Assembly: GCF_041685465.1 (NCBI RefSeq)
Contig: NZ_JAWLFS010000042.1
Span: 1 to 16,265 of the forward strand
Length of the DNA stretch: 16,265 nucleotides
Source of the DNA: Rhodosalinus sp041685465
GTDB taxonomy: Bacteria > Pseudomonadota > Alphaproteobacteria > Rhodobacterales > Rhodobacteraceae
Direction of reading: 5' to 3'
The translations under genes and the position numbers were made by a program. Positions 6,611 through 13,870 of the stretch are shown here, piece by piece. How positions within the stretch are numbered: the stretch's first letter is position 1; every line of letters starts with the position of its first letter. Under the pieces are notes generated by a model that saw only the letters and a list, made by a program, of their open reading frames with translations, was not told where the DNA came from and searched no databases.

Positions 6611-6620
6611 TTTGATCAAA
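6611..6620. promoter_or_regulatory. Perfect palindrome TTTGATCAAA in the gntR-potF divergent region
   Basis: A perfect 10-bp palindrome in a GC-rich background, 51 bp upstream of the potF ATG and 75 bp upstream of the gntR ATG. It shares the TGATCA core with the site inside the spuC promoter. A weak potF promoter can be drawn with TCGACA (6587-6592), a 16-bp spacer and TATTTG (6609-6614), so the palindrome would cover the -10 and the transcription start. An adjoining inverted repeat ACCGG/CCGGT (6595-6599, 6605-6609) leads directly into it. Operator function is inferred. Confidence 0.55.
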
Positions 6621-6629
6621 GCCGCTCAA

Positions 6630-6648
6630 CCGGGGCAAGCGACCCCGG
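6630..6648 (+). other. Small hairpin in the potF leader
   Basis: CCGGGG (6630-6635) and CCCCGG (6643-6648) pair around a 7-nt loop, 23 nt upstream of the potF start and clear of its ribosome site (GGGAGA). It may only stabilise the mRNA 5' end; no riboswitch fold is recognisable. Confidence 0.25.
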
Positions 6649-6671
6649 CCGCGATCCAACGGGAGACCGCC

Positions 6672-7757
6672 ATGACCAAGACGATCCTGACGACGACCGC
6701 CGCCCTCGCCCTCGGCGCCGGTCTCGCCGCCGCAGAGGAGGTGCGCGTCTACAACTGGTCCGACTACATCGACGAGGACCTTCTGGACGCCTTCGAGGAG
6801 GAGACGGGCTACGACCTGATCTACGATGTCTTCGATTCCAACGAGCTGCTGGAAACCAAGATGCTCGCCGGGGGCTCGGGCTACGACGTGGTCGTGCCCT
6901 CCGGCACCTTCCTGTCGCGCCAGATCCAGGCCGGCGTCTTCCAGCCGCTCGACTACGATGCGCTGCCCAACGCCGAGCATCTCTGGGACGTGATCCGCGA
7001 GCGGACCGAGACCTACGATCCCGGGCACGAGTACTCGGTCAACTACATGTGGGGGACGACCGGGCTCGGCGTGAACGTGGACAAGGTGACCGAGGTACTG
7101 GGCGAGGACGCGCCGATGAACTCGCTCGAACTCATCTTCGAGCCGGAGAACATGGAGAAGCTCGCCGAGTGCGGGGTGCACTTCCTCGACGCGCCGGCCG
7201 AGATGATCCCCGCCGCGCTCGCCTACATCGGCGAGGACCCGAACAGCCACGACCCCGAGGTGATCGAGAAGACCTCCGACGTCCTCCTTCCGATCCGTCC
7301 CCACGTGCAGAAGTTCCACAGCTCCGAGTACATCAACGCGCTCGCCAATGGCGACATCTGCGTCGCCTTCGGCTGGTCGGGCGACGTGCTGCAGGCGAAG
7401 TGGCGCGCCGAGGAGGCGGAGAACGGCGAGACCATCGACTACTACCCGCCGACGGAAGGCGCGCTGATGTGGTTCGACCAGATGGCGATCCCGGCGGACG
7501 CCCCGAACCCGGAGGGCGCGCACGCCTTCATCGACTTCATGCTGGACCCGCAGAACATCGCGAAGGCGTCCAACTACGTCTGGTACGCCAACGGCAACAT
7601 CGACTCGCAGGAGCATCTCGACGAGGAGGTCCTGAACAACCCGGCGATCTATCCGGACGAGGAGACGCTCGAGAACCTCTACACCACCACGCCCTACCCG
7701 GCCAGCGTGCAGCGCACGGTCACGCGGCTCTGGACCCGCGTGAAATCCGGCACCTGA
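6672..7757 (+). CDS. potF: PotF/SpuD-like periplasmic putrescine (polyamine) binding protein
   Basis: Solute-binding protein of a polyamine ABC importer, 361 residues, close to the E. coli PotF length. A Sec signal peptide MTKTILTTTAALALGAGLAA is visible, with cleavage near residue 21. Residues matching the PotF diamine pocket are kept: Trp29-Ser30-Asp31-Tyr32 in NWSDYID, Glu177 in FLDAPAEM, Trp235 and Asp238 in FGWSGD, Asp269 in MWFDQM and Tyr305 in YVWYANGN. Further family blocks are YDVFDSNELLE, QAGVFQPLD, FHSSEYINALANGDIC and the ending TRLWTRVKSGT. The ATG at 6672 has GGGAGA upstream and gives a clean signal peptide; an in-frame start at 6576 would run through the operator and is rejected. 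Putrescine is the likeliest ligand; spermidine or a related diamine is possible. Confidence 0.94.
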   Translation: MTKTILTTTAALALGAGLAAAEEVRVYNWSDYIDEDLLDAFEEETGYDLIYDVFDSNELLETKMLAGGSGYDVVVPSGTFLSRQIQAGVFQPLDYDALPNAEHLWDVIRERTETYDPGHEYSVNYMWGTTGLGVNVDKVTEVLGEDAPMNSLELIFEPENMEKLAECGVHFLDAPAEMIPAALAYIGEDPNSHDPEVIEKTSDVLLPIRPHVQKFHSSEYINALANGDICVAFGWSGDVLQAKWRAEEAENGETIDYYPPTEGALMWFDQMAIPADAPNPEGAHAFIDFMLDPQNIAKASNYVWYANGNIDSQEHLDEEVLNNPAIYPDEETLENLYTTTPYPASVQRTVTRLWTRVKSGT

Positions 7758-7764
7758 GTCCACG

Positions 7765-7791
7765 GCCGGGCCGCCCGCGCGGCGGCCCGGC
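7765..7791 (+). other. Intercistronic hairpin between potF and potG
   Basis: GCCGGGCCGCC (7765-7775) and GGCGGCCCGGC (7781-7791) form a perfect 11-bp, nearly all-GC stem with a 5-nt loop, starting 8 nt after the potF stop. There is no T-tract. In binding-protein operons such structures commonly protect the upstream mRNA or cause partial termination, raising binding-protein levels over the membrane components; that role is inferred here. Confidence 0.5.
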
Positions 7792-7803
7792 GCATGAGGC
7801 GCC

Positions 7804-8973
7804 ATGAAAGCAGATCCCGCCACGCCCGGCCCCGCCGCGCCGCAGGGCATCTTCGCGCCCTGGAGCGACCCGCAGGAGACGCCGCTGATCGAGTTCCGCG
7901 GCGTCACGAAGCGGTTCGGCGATTTCACCGCGATCGACGACATCTCGCTCTCGATCTACCGGCGCGAGTTCTTCGCGCTGCTCGGCCCCTCCGGCTGCGG
8001 CAAGACCACGCTGATGCGGATGCTCGCCGGCTTCGAGACGCCGAGCGAGGGCAAGATCCTGCTCGACCGGCAGGACATCGCGCCGGTGCCGCCCAACCAG
8101 CGGGCGGTGAACATGATGTTCCAGTCCTACGCGCTTTTCCCTCACCTGAGCGTCTGGGAGAACATCGCCTTCGGGCTTAAGCGCGACCGCATGGCCAAGG
8201 ACGCGATCGCCACGCGCGTGACCGAGATGCTGCGCCTCACGCGGCTGGAGAAGTTCGCGCGGCGCAAGCCGCACCAGATCTCCGGCGGGCAGCGCCAGCG
8301 CGTCGCGCTCGCCCGCTCGCTCGCCAAGGCGCCGAAGCTCCTGCTGCTCGACGAGCCGCTCGGCGCGCTCGACAAGAAGCTGCGGCAGGACACGCAGTTC
8401 GAGCTCATGGACATCCAGGAAAAGACCGGCACCACCTTCGTCATCGTCACCCACGACCAGGAGGAGGCGATGACCGTGGCGAGCCGCGTCGCCGTGATGG
8501 ACGAGGGCAGGCTCGTGCAGGTCGCCACGCCGGACGTGATCTACGAGACGCCGGCCAATGTCTACGTCGCCGACTTCATTGGCGACGTGAACATCCTCGA
8601 GGGCCGCGCAACGCCCGTGCCCGAGGCGGGCGCGGGGCGCGTCGATCTCGCCTGGGCCGAGGGGCAGCCGCCGATCCGCGCCACCACCGAGCGCGCCTTC
8701 GACAAGGGCCAGCAGGCGTGGTTCGCCATCCGCCCGGAGAAGGTGACGATCACCCCCGACCGCCCGGAAGAGGCCGCGAACGCCGTGAAGGGCCGGGTGC
8801 TCGACATCGCCTATCTCGGCAACATCTCGACCTATCACGTCGAGCTGCCGACAGGTCACGTCGTCAAGGCGCAGACCGCGAACACCCGGCGCATCGCGCG
8901 CCGCGCCTTCAGCTGGGAGGACGAGGTCTGGCTGAGCTGGACGGCGACCGCCGGCGTGCTGCTGGAGGGCTGA
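7804..8973 (+). CDS. potG: PotG-like ATPase subunit of the polyamine ABC importer
   Basis: Cytoplasmic ATP-binding subunit of 389 residues that powers PotHI. Motifs in order: Walker A GPSGCGKT (61-68), Q-loop MMFQSYALFPH (about 104-114), signature ISGGQRQR (159-166), Walker B LLLLDEP (179-185), D-loop GALD and switch His217 in VTHDQEEA. The C-terminal third (about 260-389) is the TOBE regulatory domain, with FAIRPEKVTI and VVKAQTANTRR. An extended N-terminus of about 28 residues before the nucleotide-binding core is usual for PotG. The gene follows potF after 46 bp, with AGG-type ribosome pairing before the ATG, and potH begins 3 bp after its stop, so the subunits are in one operon. Confidence 0.94.
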   Translation: MKADPATPGPAAPQGIFAPWSDPQETPLIEFRGVTKRFGDFTAIDDISLSIYRREFFALLGPSGCGKTTLMRMLAGFETPSEGKILLDRQDIAPVPPNQRAVNMMFQSYALFPHLSVWENIAFGLKRDRMAKDAIATRVTEMLRLTRLEKFARRKPHQISGGQRQRVALARSLAKAPKLLLLDEPLGALDKKLRQDTQFELMDIQEKTGTTFVIVTHDQEEAMTVASRVAVMDEGRLVQVATPDVIYETPANVYVADFIGDVNILEGRATPVPEAGAGRVDLAWAEGQPPIRATTERAFDKGQQAWFAIRPEKVTITPDRPEEAANAVKGRVLDIAYLGNISTYHVELPTGHVVKAQTANTRRIARRAFSWEDEVWLSWTATAGVLLEG

Positions 8974-8976
8974 GGG

Positions 8977-9870
8977 ATGCTGCGCCGCGCCGCCCTGATC
9001 GCCGTTCCCTACGCGTGGCTTCTCGCGCTCTTCCTGATCCCCTTCCTGATCGTGCTGAAGATCGCGCTCTCCGACTACGCGCTCTCGATCCCGCCCTATA
9101 CGCCGACGCTGGACCTGAGCGAGGGCTGGCAGGGGGTGCGCGACTTCTTCGCCGCACTCGACTTCGAGACCTTCCGCTTTCTGACGACGGACGATCTTTA
9201 CTGGAAGGCCTATCTGTCCTCGGTCCGGATCGCGGCGGTCTCGACCCTGATCGCGCTCGCGGTGGGCTATCCCATCGCCTACGGCATGGCGCGCGCGGCG
9301 CCCGAATGGCGACCGACGCTATTGATGCTGGTGATCCTGCCCTTCTGGACGAGCTTCCTGATCCGGGTCTACTCGTGGATCGGCATCCTTTCGAGCGAGG
9401 GCTACCTGAACCAGTTCCTGATCGGCCTCGGCCTGATCGACTCGCCTCTCTCGATCCTGAACACGAACGTCGCGGTCTACATCGGGATCGTCTACACCTA
9501 CCTGCCCTTCATGATCCTGCCGATCTACGCGACGCTCGAAAGGATGGACGACTCGCTTCTCGAGGCGGCAGAGGATCTCGGCTGCTCGCGGATCTCGGCC
9601 TTCTGGCTCGTGACGGTGCCACTCTCGAAATCGGGGATCATCGCGGGCTGCTTCCTCGTCTTCATCCCCGCGATCGGCGAGTTCGTGATCCCCTCGCTCC
9701 TCGGCGGATCCCAGACGCTGATGATCGGCAAGGTGCTCTGGGAGGAGTTCTTCAACAACCGCGACTGGCCCGTGGCCGCGGCGGTGGCGACGGTGCTCCT
9801 GCTGATCCTCGTCATCCCCATCGTGCTCTTCCAGCGCAACGAGCAGAAACAGCGGGAGGCCGAGGGATGA
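8977..9870 (+). CDS. potH: PotH-like permease subunit of the polyamine ABC importer
   Basis: Inner-membrane permease of 297 residues with about six hydrophobic helices (near 8-30, 80-104, 113-135, 163-186, 214-238 and 264-288). The cytoplasmic coupling segment has the EAA-loop form: LLEAAEDLGCSRISAFWLVTVP, with EAA at 196-198. First of the two permeases; the PotH assignment rests on gene order and on the extended periplasmic region after helix 1 (LSIPPYTPTLDLSEG). The start at 8977 overlaps a GGAGGG ribosome site within the potG end. Its stop at 9870 is followed by an 88-bp gap rich in AT palindromes before potI, whereas other junctions in the operon are tighter or overlapping. Confidence 0.92.
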   Translation: MLRRAALIAVPYAWLLALFLIPFLIVLKIALSDYALSIPPYTPTLDLSEGWQGVRDFFAALDFETFRFLTTDDLYWKAYLSSVRIAAVSTLIALAVGYPIAYGMARAAPEWRPTLLMLVILPFWTSFLIRVYSWIGILSSEGYLNQFLIGLGLIDSPLSILNTNVAVYIGIVYTYLPFMILPIYATLERMDDSLLEAAEDLGCSRISAFWLVTVPLSKSGIIAGCFLVFIPAIGEFVIPSLLGGSQTLMIGKVLWEEFFNNRDWPVAAAVATVLLLILVIPIVLFQRNEQKQREAEG

Positions 9871-9878
9871 CCGTCGGG

Positions 9879-9901
9879 AAGGATTTTCGAAGAAAATCTT
9901 T
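9879..9901. repeat. AT-rich imperfect palindrome, copy 1, in the potH-potI gap
   Basis: AAGGATTTTC (9879-9888) and GAAAATCTTT (9892-9901) pair across a 3-nt GAA loop; 9 of 10 positions are complementary and the tenth can form a G-U pair in RNA. Its AT content contrasts with the surrounding coding DNA. It resembles the second palindrome at 9921-9940 (shared RATTTTCG and GAAAAT blocks), which suggests two copies of one repeat family rather than chance. Confidence 0.55.
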
Positions 9902-9920
9902 CGACCCGTGCGGCTGCGAA

Positions 9921-9940
9921 GAATTTTCGTACGAAAATTC
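9921..9940. repeat. Perfect 20-bp palindrome, copy 2, in the potH-potI gap
   Basis: GAATTTTCGTACGAAAATTC is its own reverse complement over all 20 bases. After one mismatch three more flanking bases pair (CGAA to the left, GTCG to the right). It ends 5 bp before the GGAGG ribosome site of potI (9946-9950). It could be an extragenic repeat, a regulator site or an mRNA hairpin affecting potI expression. I recall similar TTTTCGTACGAAAA words between genes in roseobacter genomes, but cannot check that here. Confidence 0.6.
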
Positions 9941-9958
9941 GTCGCGGAGGCGCGTGGC

Positions 9959-10780
9959 ATGACGCGTTTCTCGTGGTTCAACGCGACGTCGCTGACCCTC
10001 GGCTTCGCCTTTCTCTACCTGCCGATGGTCATCCTGATCGTCTACAGCTTCAACGCCTCGAAGCTGGTGACGGTCTGGGCCGGCTTCTCGACGCGCTGGT
10101 ACCGGGAACTGCTGCGCGACGAGGCGTTCCTCGATGCCGCCTGGGTCACGCTGCAGGTGGCGGTCGCCTCGTCCACCATCGCCACGGTGCTCGGGACCAT
10201 GGCCGCCTACGTCATGGTGCGCGCGGGGCGCTTCTGGGGGCGGACGCTCTTTTCCGGCATGATCTATGCGCCGCTCGTCATGCCGGAAGTGATCACCGGC
10301 CTCTCGCTGCTGCTTCTGTTCATCAACATCGGGCTCGACCGCGGCGTCCTGACCATCATCCTCGCGCACACGACCTTCTCGATGTGCTACGTCTCGGTCG
10401 TCGTCTCGGCGCGCCTCGTCAGCTTCGACCGCGCACTGGAGGAGGCGGCCCTCGACCTCGGCTGCTCCCCCCTCGAGGCGTTCCGGCTGGTCACCCTGCC
10501 GATCATCCTGCCGGCGGTGATCTCCGGCTGGCTCCTGGCCTTCACGCTCTCGCTCGACGACCTCGTGATCGCGAGCTTCACCTCCGGACCATCGGCGACG
10601 ACGCTGCCGATCAAGATCTTCTCGTCGATCCGTCTCGGCGTAAGCCCCGAGATCAACGCGCTCTCGACGATCCTGATCGCCGTCGTGGCGGTCGGGGTCA
10701 TCACCGCCTCGCTCGTCTCCAAGCGCTCCGCCGTGCGCCAGGCCGAGGAGGAGCGCGCCGCCGTGCGCGCCGAGGCATGA
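9959..10780 (+). CDS. potI: PotI-like permease subunit of the polyamine ABC importer
   Basis: Second inner-membrane permease, 273 residues, with about six hydrophobic helices starting at SLTLGFAFLYLPMVILIVYS (11-30). The EAA coupling loop is LEEAALDLGCSPLEAFRLVTLP (EAA at 162-164). FNASKL early in the protein and FTLSLDDLVIASF later are typical of PotC/PotI permeases. The start at 9959 is chosen for the GGAGG at 9946-9950. The same frame opens at 9908, but that extension reads through the palindromic repeat and is basic rather than membrane-like. The stop overlaps the next gene's ATG (ATGA), so the FAD oxidoreductase is translationally coupled to the transporter. Confidence 0.93.
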   Translation: MTRFSWFNATSLTLGFAFLYLPMVILIVYSFNASKLVTVWAGFSTRWYRELLRDEAFLDAAWVTLQVAVASSTIATVLGTMAAYVMVRAGRFWGRTLFSGMIYAPLVMPEVITGLSLLLLFINIGLDRGVLTIILAHTTFSMCYVSVVVSARLVSFDRALEEAALDLGCSPLEAFRLVTLPIILPAVISGWLLAFTLSLDDLVIASFTSGPSATTLPIKIFSSIRLGVSPEINALSTILIAVVAVGVITASLVSKRSAVRQAEEERAAVRAEA

Positions 10781-12105
10781 GGCGCATCGGGGCGCCCTAC
10801 GCCTACGGCCCCGAGCCGGTCGCGCGCTGCTGGTGGGCCGAGACGGTCGAGCCCCCCGACTGGCCGCGCGCCGCAGGGGACATGAGCGCCGACGTCGCCG
10901 TGATCGGCGGCGGCTTCACCGGGCTCTCGGCGGCGCTCCACCTCGCCGAGGCGGGCGTGGACGTCGCGCTCTGCGAGGCGGAGGCGCCCTTCTGGGGAGC
11001 CTCCGGGCGCAACGGCGGCTTCTGCTGCCTCGGCGGCGCAAAGGCCGACGACGCCACGCTCGCCCGCCGACACGGCGAGGCCGGGCGGCGCGACTGGCGG
11101 CGCACCGAGCGCGCGGCGGTCGAGACGGCGGCGGGACTGATCGACCGGCTGGGCCTCGATGTGGACCGGCATTCCGAGGGCGAGACCCTCCTCGCCCACC
11201 GCCCGCGCGACTGGGAGACGTTGCGGCGCGACGCGGATCGCGCGGCGGAGGACTACGGCGTGGAACCGCGGTTGACGCCGGCCGCCGATCTGCCGGGCGA
11301 GGGGATGGCCGGCCCCTTCCACGGCGCGCTCACGCTGCCCGTGGGCTTCGCGCTCAACCCGCGCAAATACGCCGCCGGCCTCGCCCGCGCGGCAGAGGCC
11401 GCGGGCGCGCGCCTCTACGCCCCCGCGCCGGTCGAGGCGCTCGCACCCGAGCGCGACGGCTGGTCCCTCGCGCTGCCCGAGGGGCGCCTCCGCGCGCGCC
11501 GCGTGATCCTCGCCACCAACGGCTATTCGGCCGAGGACGTGCCGCGCTGGATGCGGGCGCGCACCATGCCGGTCGCCTCCAACGTGATCGTCACCCGACC
11601 GCTCACCGGCGCGGAACTTCAGGCCGCGGGCTGGACCAGCGCGCAGATGGCCTACGACACGCGGAGCCTCCTGCATTACTTCCGGCTGATGCCGGACAAC
11701 CGGTTCCTCTTCGGCATGCGCGGCGGCCTCTTCGAGACGCCGCGCGAGCGCGCGGCGCTGGCCCGGAAGATCCGTCAAGATTTCGAGGCGATGTTCCCGG
11801 CCTGGGCAGAGGTCGAGACGCCCTGGCTCTGGTCCGGTCTCGTCTGCCTCACGCGACCGCTCACGCCCTTCGTCGGCGCGGTGCCGGGGGCGCCGGGGCT
11901 CTTCGCAGGGTTCGGCTACCACGGCAACGGCGTGGCCATGGGCACGCACGCGGGTCGTCTCCTCGCCGACCTCGTGCGCGACCGCAGGCCCGAGGCCGCC
12001 TATCCGGAGGCGATGCGCCATCCGCCGGGGCGCTTCCCCTTCGGCCGCTTCCGCCGCGCCGCGCTCGTGCCTGTCTACGCGATGCGGGCTCGCGCCGACC
12101 GCTGA
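10777..12105 (+). CDS. FAD-dependent amine oxidoreductase, PuuB/DadA-like
   Basis: Flavoprotein of 442 residues in the DAO superfamily, most like gamma-glutamylputrescine oxidase PuuB. The dinucleotide fold VIGGGFTGLSAALHLAEAG (42-60) is followed by GASGRNGG (74-81), which contacts FAD. Further blocks are VILATNGYS, the MPVASNVIVTRPL strand, YDTRSLLHYFRLMPDNRFLFG (typical of this family) and the C-terminal GFGYHGNGVAMGTHAGRLLADL that closes over the flavin. It probably oxidises a primary or glutamylated amine to the aldehyde. No PuuA glutamylputrescine synthetase or aldehyde dehydrogenase is in the window, so the substrate is open. Two adjacent cysteines (Cys83-Cys84) follow the FAD motif where many homologues have other residues. 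The ATG overlaps the potI stop by 4 nt. Confidence 0.85.
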   Translation: MRRIGAPYAYGPEPVARCWWAETVEPPDWPRAAGDMSADVAVIGGGFTGLSAALHLAEAGVDVALCEAEAPFWGASGRNGGFCCLGGAKADDATLARRHGEAGRRDWRRTERAAVETAAGLIDRLGLDVDRHSEGETLLAHRPRDWETLRRDADRAAEDYGVEPRLTPAADLPGEGMAGPFHGALTLPVGFALNPRKYAAGLARAAEAAGARLYAPAPVEALAPERDGWSLALPEGRLRARRVILATNGYSAEDVPRWMRARTMPVASNVIVTRPLTGAELQAAGWTSAQMAYDTRSLLHYFRLMPDNRFLFGMRGGLFETPRERAALARKIRQDFEAMFPAWAEVETPWLWSGLVCLTRPLTPFVGAVPGAPGLFAGFGYHGNGVAMGTHAGRLLADLVRDRRPEAAYPEAMRHPPGRFPFGRFRRAALVPVYAMRARADR

Positions 12106-12112
12106 GCGAAGA

Positions 12113-12128
12113 AGCCCCGAACGGGGCT
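12113..12128 (-). terminator. Terminator between convergent oxidoreductase and DMT-transporter genes
   Basis: AGCCCCG (12113-12119), loop AA, CGGGGCT (12122-12128): a perfect 7-bp stem, or 6 bp with a 4-nt loop. On the minus strand it is followed by TTCTTCGC, a weak T-tract, placing it 15 nt beyond the DMT gene stop. It also lies 7 nt after the oxidoreductase stop and could serve both directions, though the plus side lacks T's. Confidence 0.6.
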
Positions 12129-12143
12129 GATGAGCGGGCGGGG

Positions 12144-13058
12144 TCAGCCGTGCGGGGTCAGCCCCTCGCGCGCGCGGCCCCGGGCCAGCCCGATCTGGCG
12201 CTCGCGCCAGACGACCACCACGCCTGCGAGGATGATGAGCGCCGCGCCGGCGAGCATCGGCACGGTCGGAACCTCGGCGAAGACGAAATACCCGATCGCC
12301 AGTGCGAAGAGCATCGAGGCGTAATCGAAGGGTGCGACCACAGAGGCGTCGGCGAAGCGGTAGGCCGAAGTCAGGAAGATCTGCGCGATCCCGCCGATCA
12401 GCCCGGCCGCGATCAGCAGCCCCGCCTCCCAGGGCGCGGGCCAGACCCAGCCGAAGGGCAGCGTCAGCAGCGCGAAGCCCGTGGCCGAGAGCGAGAAGTA
12501 GAAGACGATCGCCGAGGTCTCCTCGCGCTGCACCATGCGCCGGATCTGGATCTGCGCGAGCGCCCGAAGCGCCGCCGAGGCGAGCGCCAGCCCCGCCCCG
12601 ATCACCGCGAGGTCGGTCGGATCGCCCAGCGAGAGCTTCGGCCAGAGGATCACCAGCACGCCCACGAGCCCGATCCCCACCGCCGTCATCCTGAAGAGCC
12701 GCAACCGCTCGCCCAGAAGCGCGGCGGCGAAAAGCACCGTCATCAGCGGCGCGGCGTAGCCGATCGCCGTGACCTCCGGCAGCGGCAGGAGCCCGAGCGC
12801 CGCGAAGCCGCAGCCCATCGCCGCGGTCCCGATCAGCCCGCGCCACACGTGGGCGATCCGGCTCTCGACCCGGAAGCCCGTGGCAAGATCGCCGCGCGCG
12901 GCGAGCCAGACCACGATGATCGGCATCGCGAAGACGGAGCGGAAGAACACCGCCTGCCCGGGCGGCACATGGTCGGATGTCGCCTTGATGAGCGACGCCA
13001 TCACGATGAAGAGCAGGACCGACGCCAGCTTGAGCGCGATCCCCCGTCCCGGCTGCAT
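12144..13058 (-). CDS. DMT-superfamily permease with two EamA domains
   Basis: Integral membrane protein of about 304 residues with ten hydrophobic helices arranged as two EamA repeats (approximately residues 7-138 and 155-290). It has family-typical blocks: FFRSVFAMP in the first repeat, PEVTAIGYAAPLMTVLFAAALLGERL at its end, and FDYASMLFALAIGYFVFAEVPT in the second. DMT proteins export or import small metabolites; the substrate cannot be read from sequence, and the family includes SAM, riboflavin and amino-acid carriers. The ATG at 13058 is preferred for the AGGGAG upstream; a TTG at 13088 would add 10 polar residues. It lies convergent to the polyamine operon and divergent from the outer-membrane protein gene, so a link to either is not established. 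Confidence 0.88.
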   Translation of the reverse strand: MQPGRGIALKLASVLLFIVMASLIKATSDHVPPGQAVFFRSVFAMPIIVVWLAARGDLATGFRVESRIAHVWRGLIGTAAMGCGFAALGLLPLPEVTAIGYAAPLMTVLFAAALLGERLRLFRMTAVGIGLVGVLVILWPKLSLGDPTDLAVIGAGLALASAALRALAQIQIRRMVQREETSAIVFYFSLSATGFALLTLPFGWVWPAPWEAGLLIAAGLIGGIAQIFLTSAYRFADASVVAPFDYASMLFALAIGYFVFAEVPTVPMLAGAALIILAGVVVVWRERQIGLARGRAREGLTPHG

Positions 13059-13100
13059 GCCCGTTTTCTCCCTGATCACGCCGGACAATCACGCCGCGGC

Positions 13101-13186
13101 GCACAAAGTGCAACCGGGGGAACCCGGCGCGGCTCACATCGTTGTGTCCCGGCAATGAAATCCGGCGACACTTTTCATAAATGTCG
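13101..13186. promoter_or_regulatory. Divergent control region between the DMT gene and the outer-membrane protein gene
   Basis: The 176-bp gap holds an inverted repeat GCACAAAGTGC (13101-13111) and a second symmetrical pair, CGACA (13166-13170) and TGTCG (13182-13186), flanking an AT-rich core with CATAAA (13176-13181), a 4/6 match to a -10 hexamer for the plus-strand gene. No convincing -35 stands at the right distance. These are weak symmetries; regulator and promoter roles are tentative. Confidence 0.3.
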
Positions 13187-13234
13187 GCGAGACGCGCGGG
13201 AACGGCCGCGCGATCGGAAACGAGAGGTGACGAC

Positions 13235-13849
13235 ATGAAGACACTGACCACACGCAAATCCGCCATCGCAGGGAGCACGGCGCTCGCGGCGATCCTGTCT
13301 GCGGGCATGGCGGCCGCAGGAAGCCCGGAGCCCGCTCCGGCCGAACCGACCGTACCCGCCCCGGCCGAGCCGGCCCCGGCGATGACCGACTGGACGGGCT
13401 TCTACGGCGGCGGCCAGCTGGGCTTCGGCGACGTGAGCACCTCCGGCGCCGCCGACCTCGACGGCGATGGTGCGATCGGCGGTGTGACGCTCGGATACGA
13501 CCATGACTTCGGCAGCTATGTCCTCGGCGGCGCGCTCGACTACGACTTCGCCGATATCGACCTCGACGGGGCGTCGACGGTGGAGAACGTCGCGCGCCTC
13601 AAGGTCCGGGGCGGTCCCAAGATCGGCACCGACGGCCTGCTGTACGCCACCGCCGGCGCCGCGCAGGCCGAGGCCGACGGCTTCGACAGCGACTCGGGCT
13701 GGTTCGTGGGCGCAGGCTACGAGCAGATGGTCACCGACCGCTTCGCCGTGGGCGCCGAGGCGCTCTACCACGAGTTCGACGACTTCGACGACAGCGGCAT
13801 CGACGTCGAGGCGACCACCGTTCAGCTTCGCGGCACCTTCCGCTTCTGA
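13235..13849 (+). CDS. Small outer-membrane beta-barrel (porin-family) protein
   Basis: Exported protein of 204 residues. A Sec signal peptide (MKTLTTRKSA, then a hydrophobic core to about AAAG at 26-29) is followed by a Pro/Ala/Glu-rich linker (30-49) made of repeated PAPAEP units. The barrel begins at DWTGFYGGGQLGFGD, the typical opening strand of OmpA-like or Omp25-type barrels. Alternating strands follow (GGVTLGYDHDFGSYVLGGALDYDF, GWFVGAGYEQMVTDRFAVGAEALYHEF) with about eight strands predicted. The C-terminus VQLRGTFRF ends in phenylalanine, the usual signal for BAM-mediated insertion. The barrel is strongly acidic with many Asp-rich turns. The ATG at 13235 has GAGAGG upstream and gives a clean signal peptide. 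A specific role is unknown. Confidence 0.87.
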   Translation: MKTLTTRKSAIAGSTALAAILSAGMAAAGSPEPAPAEPTVPAPAEPAPAMTDWTGFYGGGQLGFGDVSTSGAADLDGDGAIGGVTLGYDHDFGSYVLGGALDYDFADIDLDGASTVENVARLKVRGGPKIGTDGLLYATAGAAQAEADGFDSDSGWFVGAGYEQMVTDRFAVGAEALYHEFDDFDDSGIDVEATTVQLRGTFRF

Positions 13850-13870
13850 GCAGGAGAGGCCGCACAGGTG

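Noticed and set aside
6576..6671. Upstream start for potF
   Set aside because: It would bury the signal peptide, and the added residues come from the operator and leader region; the ATG at 6672 has its own ribosome site.
10387..13308. 973-residue minus-strand frame opposite potI, the oxidoreductase and the DMT gene
   Set aside because: Low-complexity Arg/Ala/Gly sequence crossing several well-supported genes in other frames; codon bias belongs to those genes.
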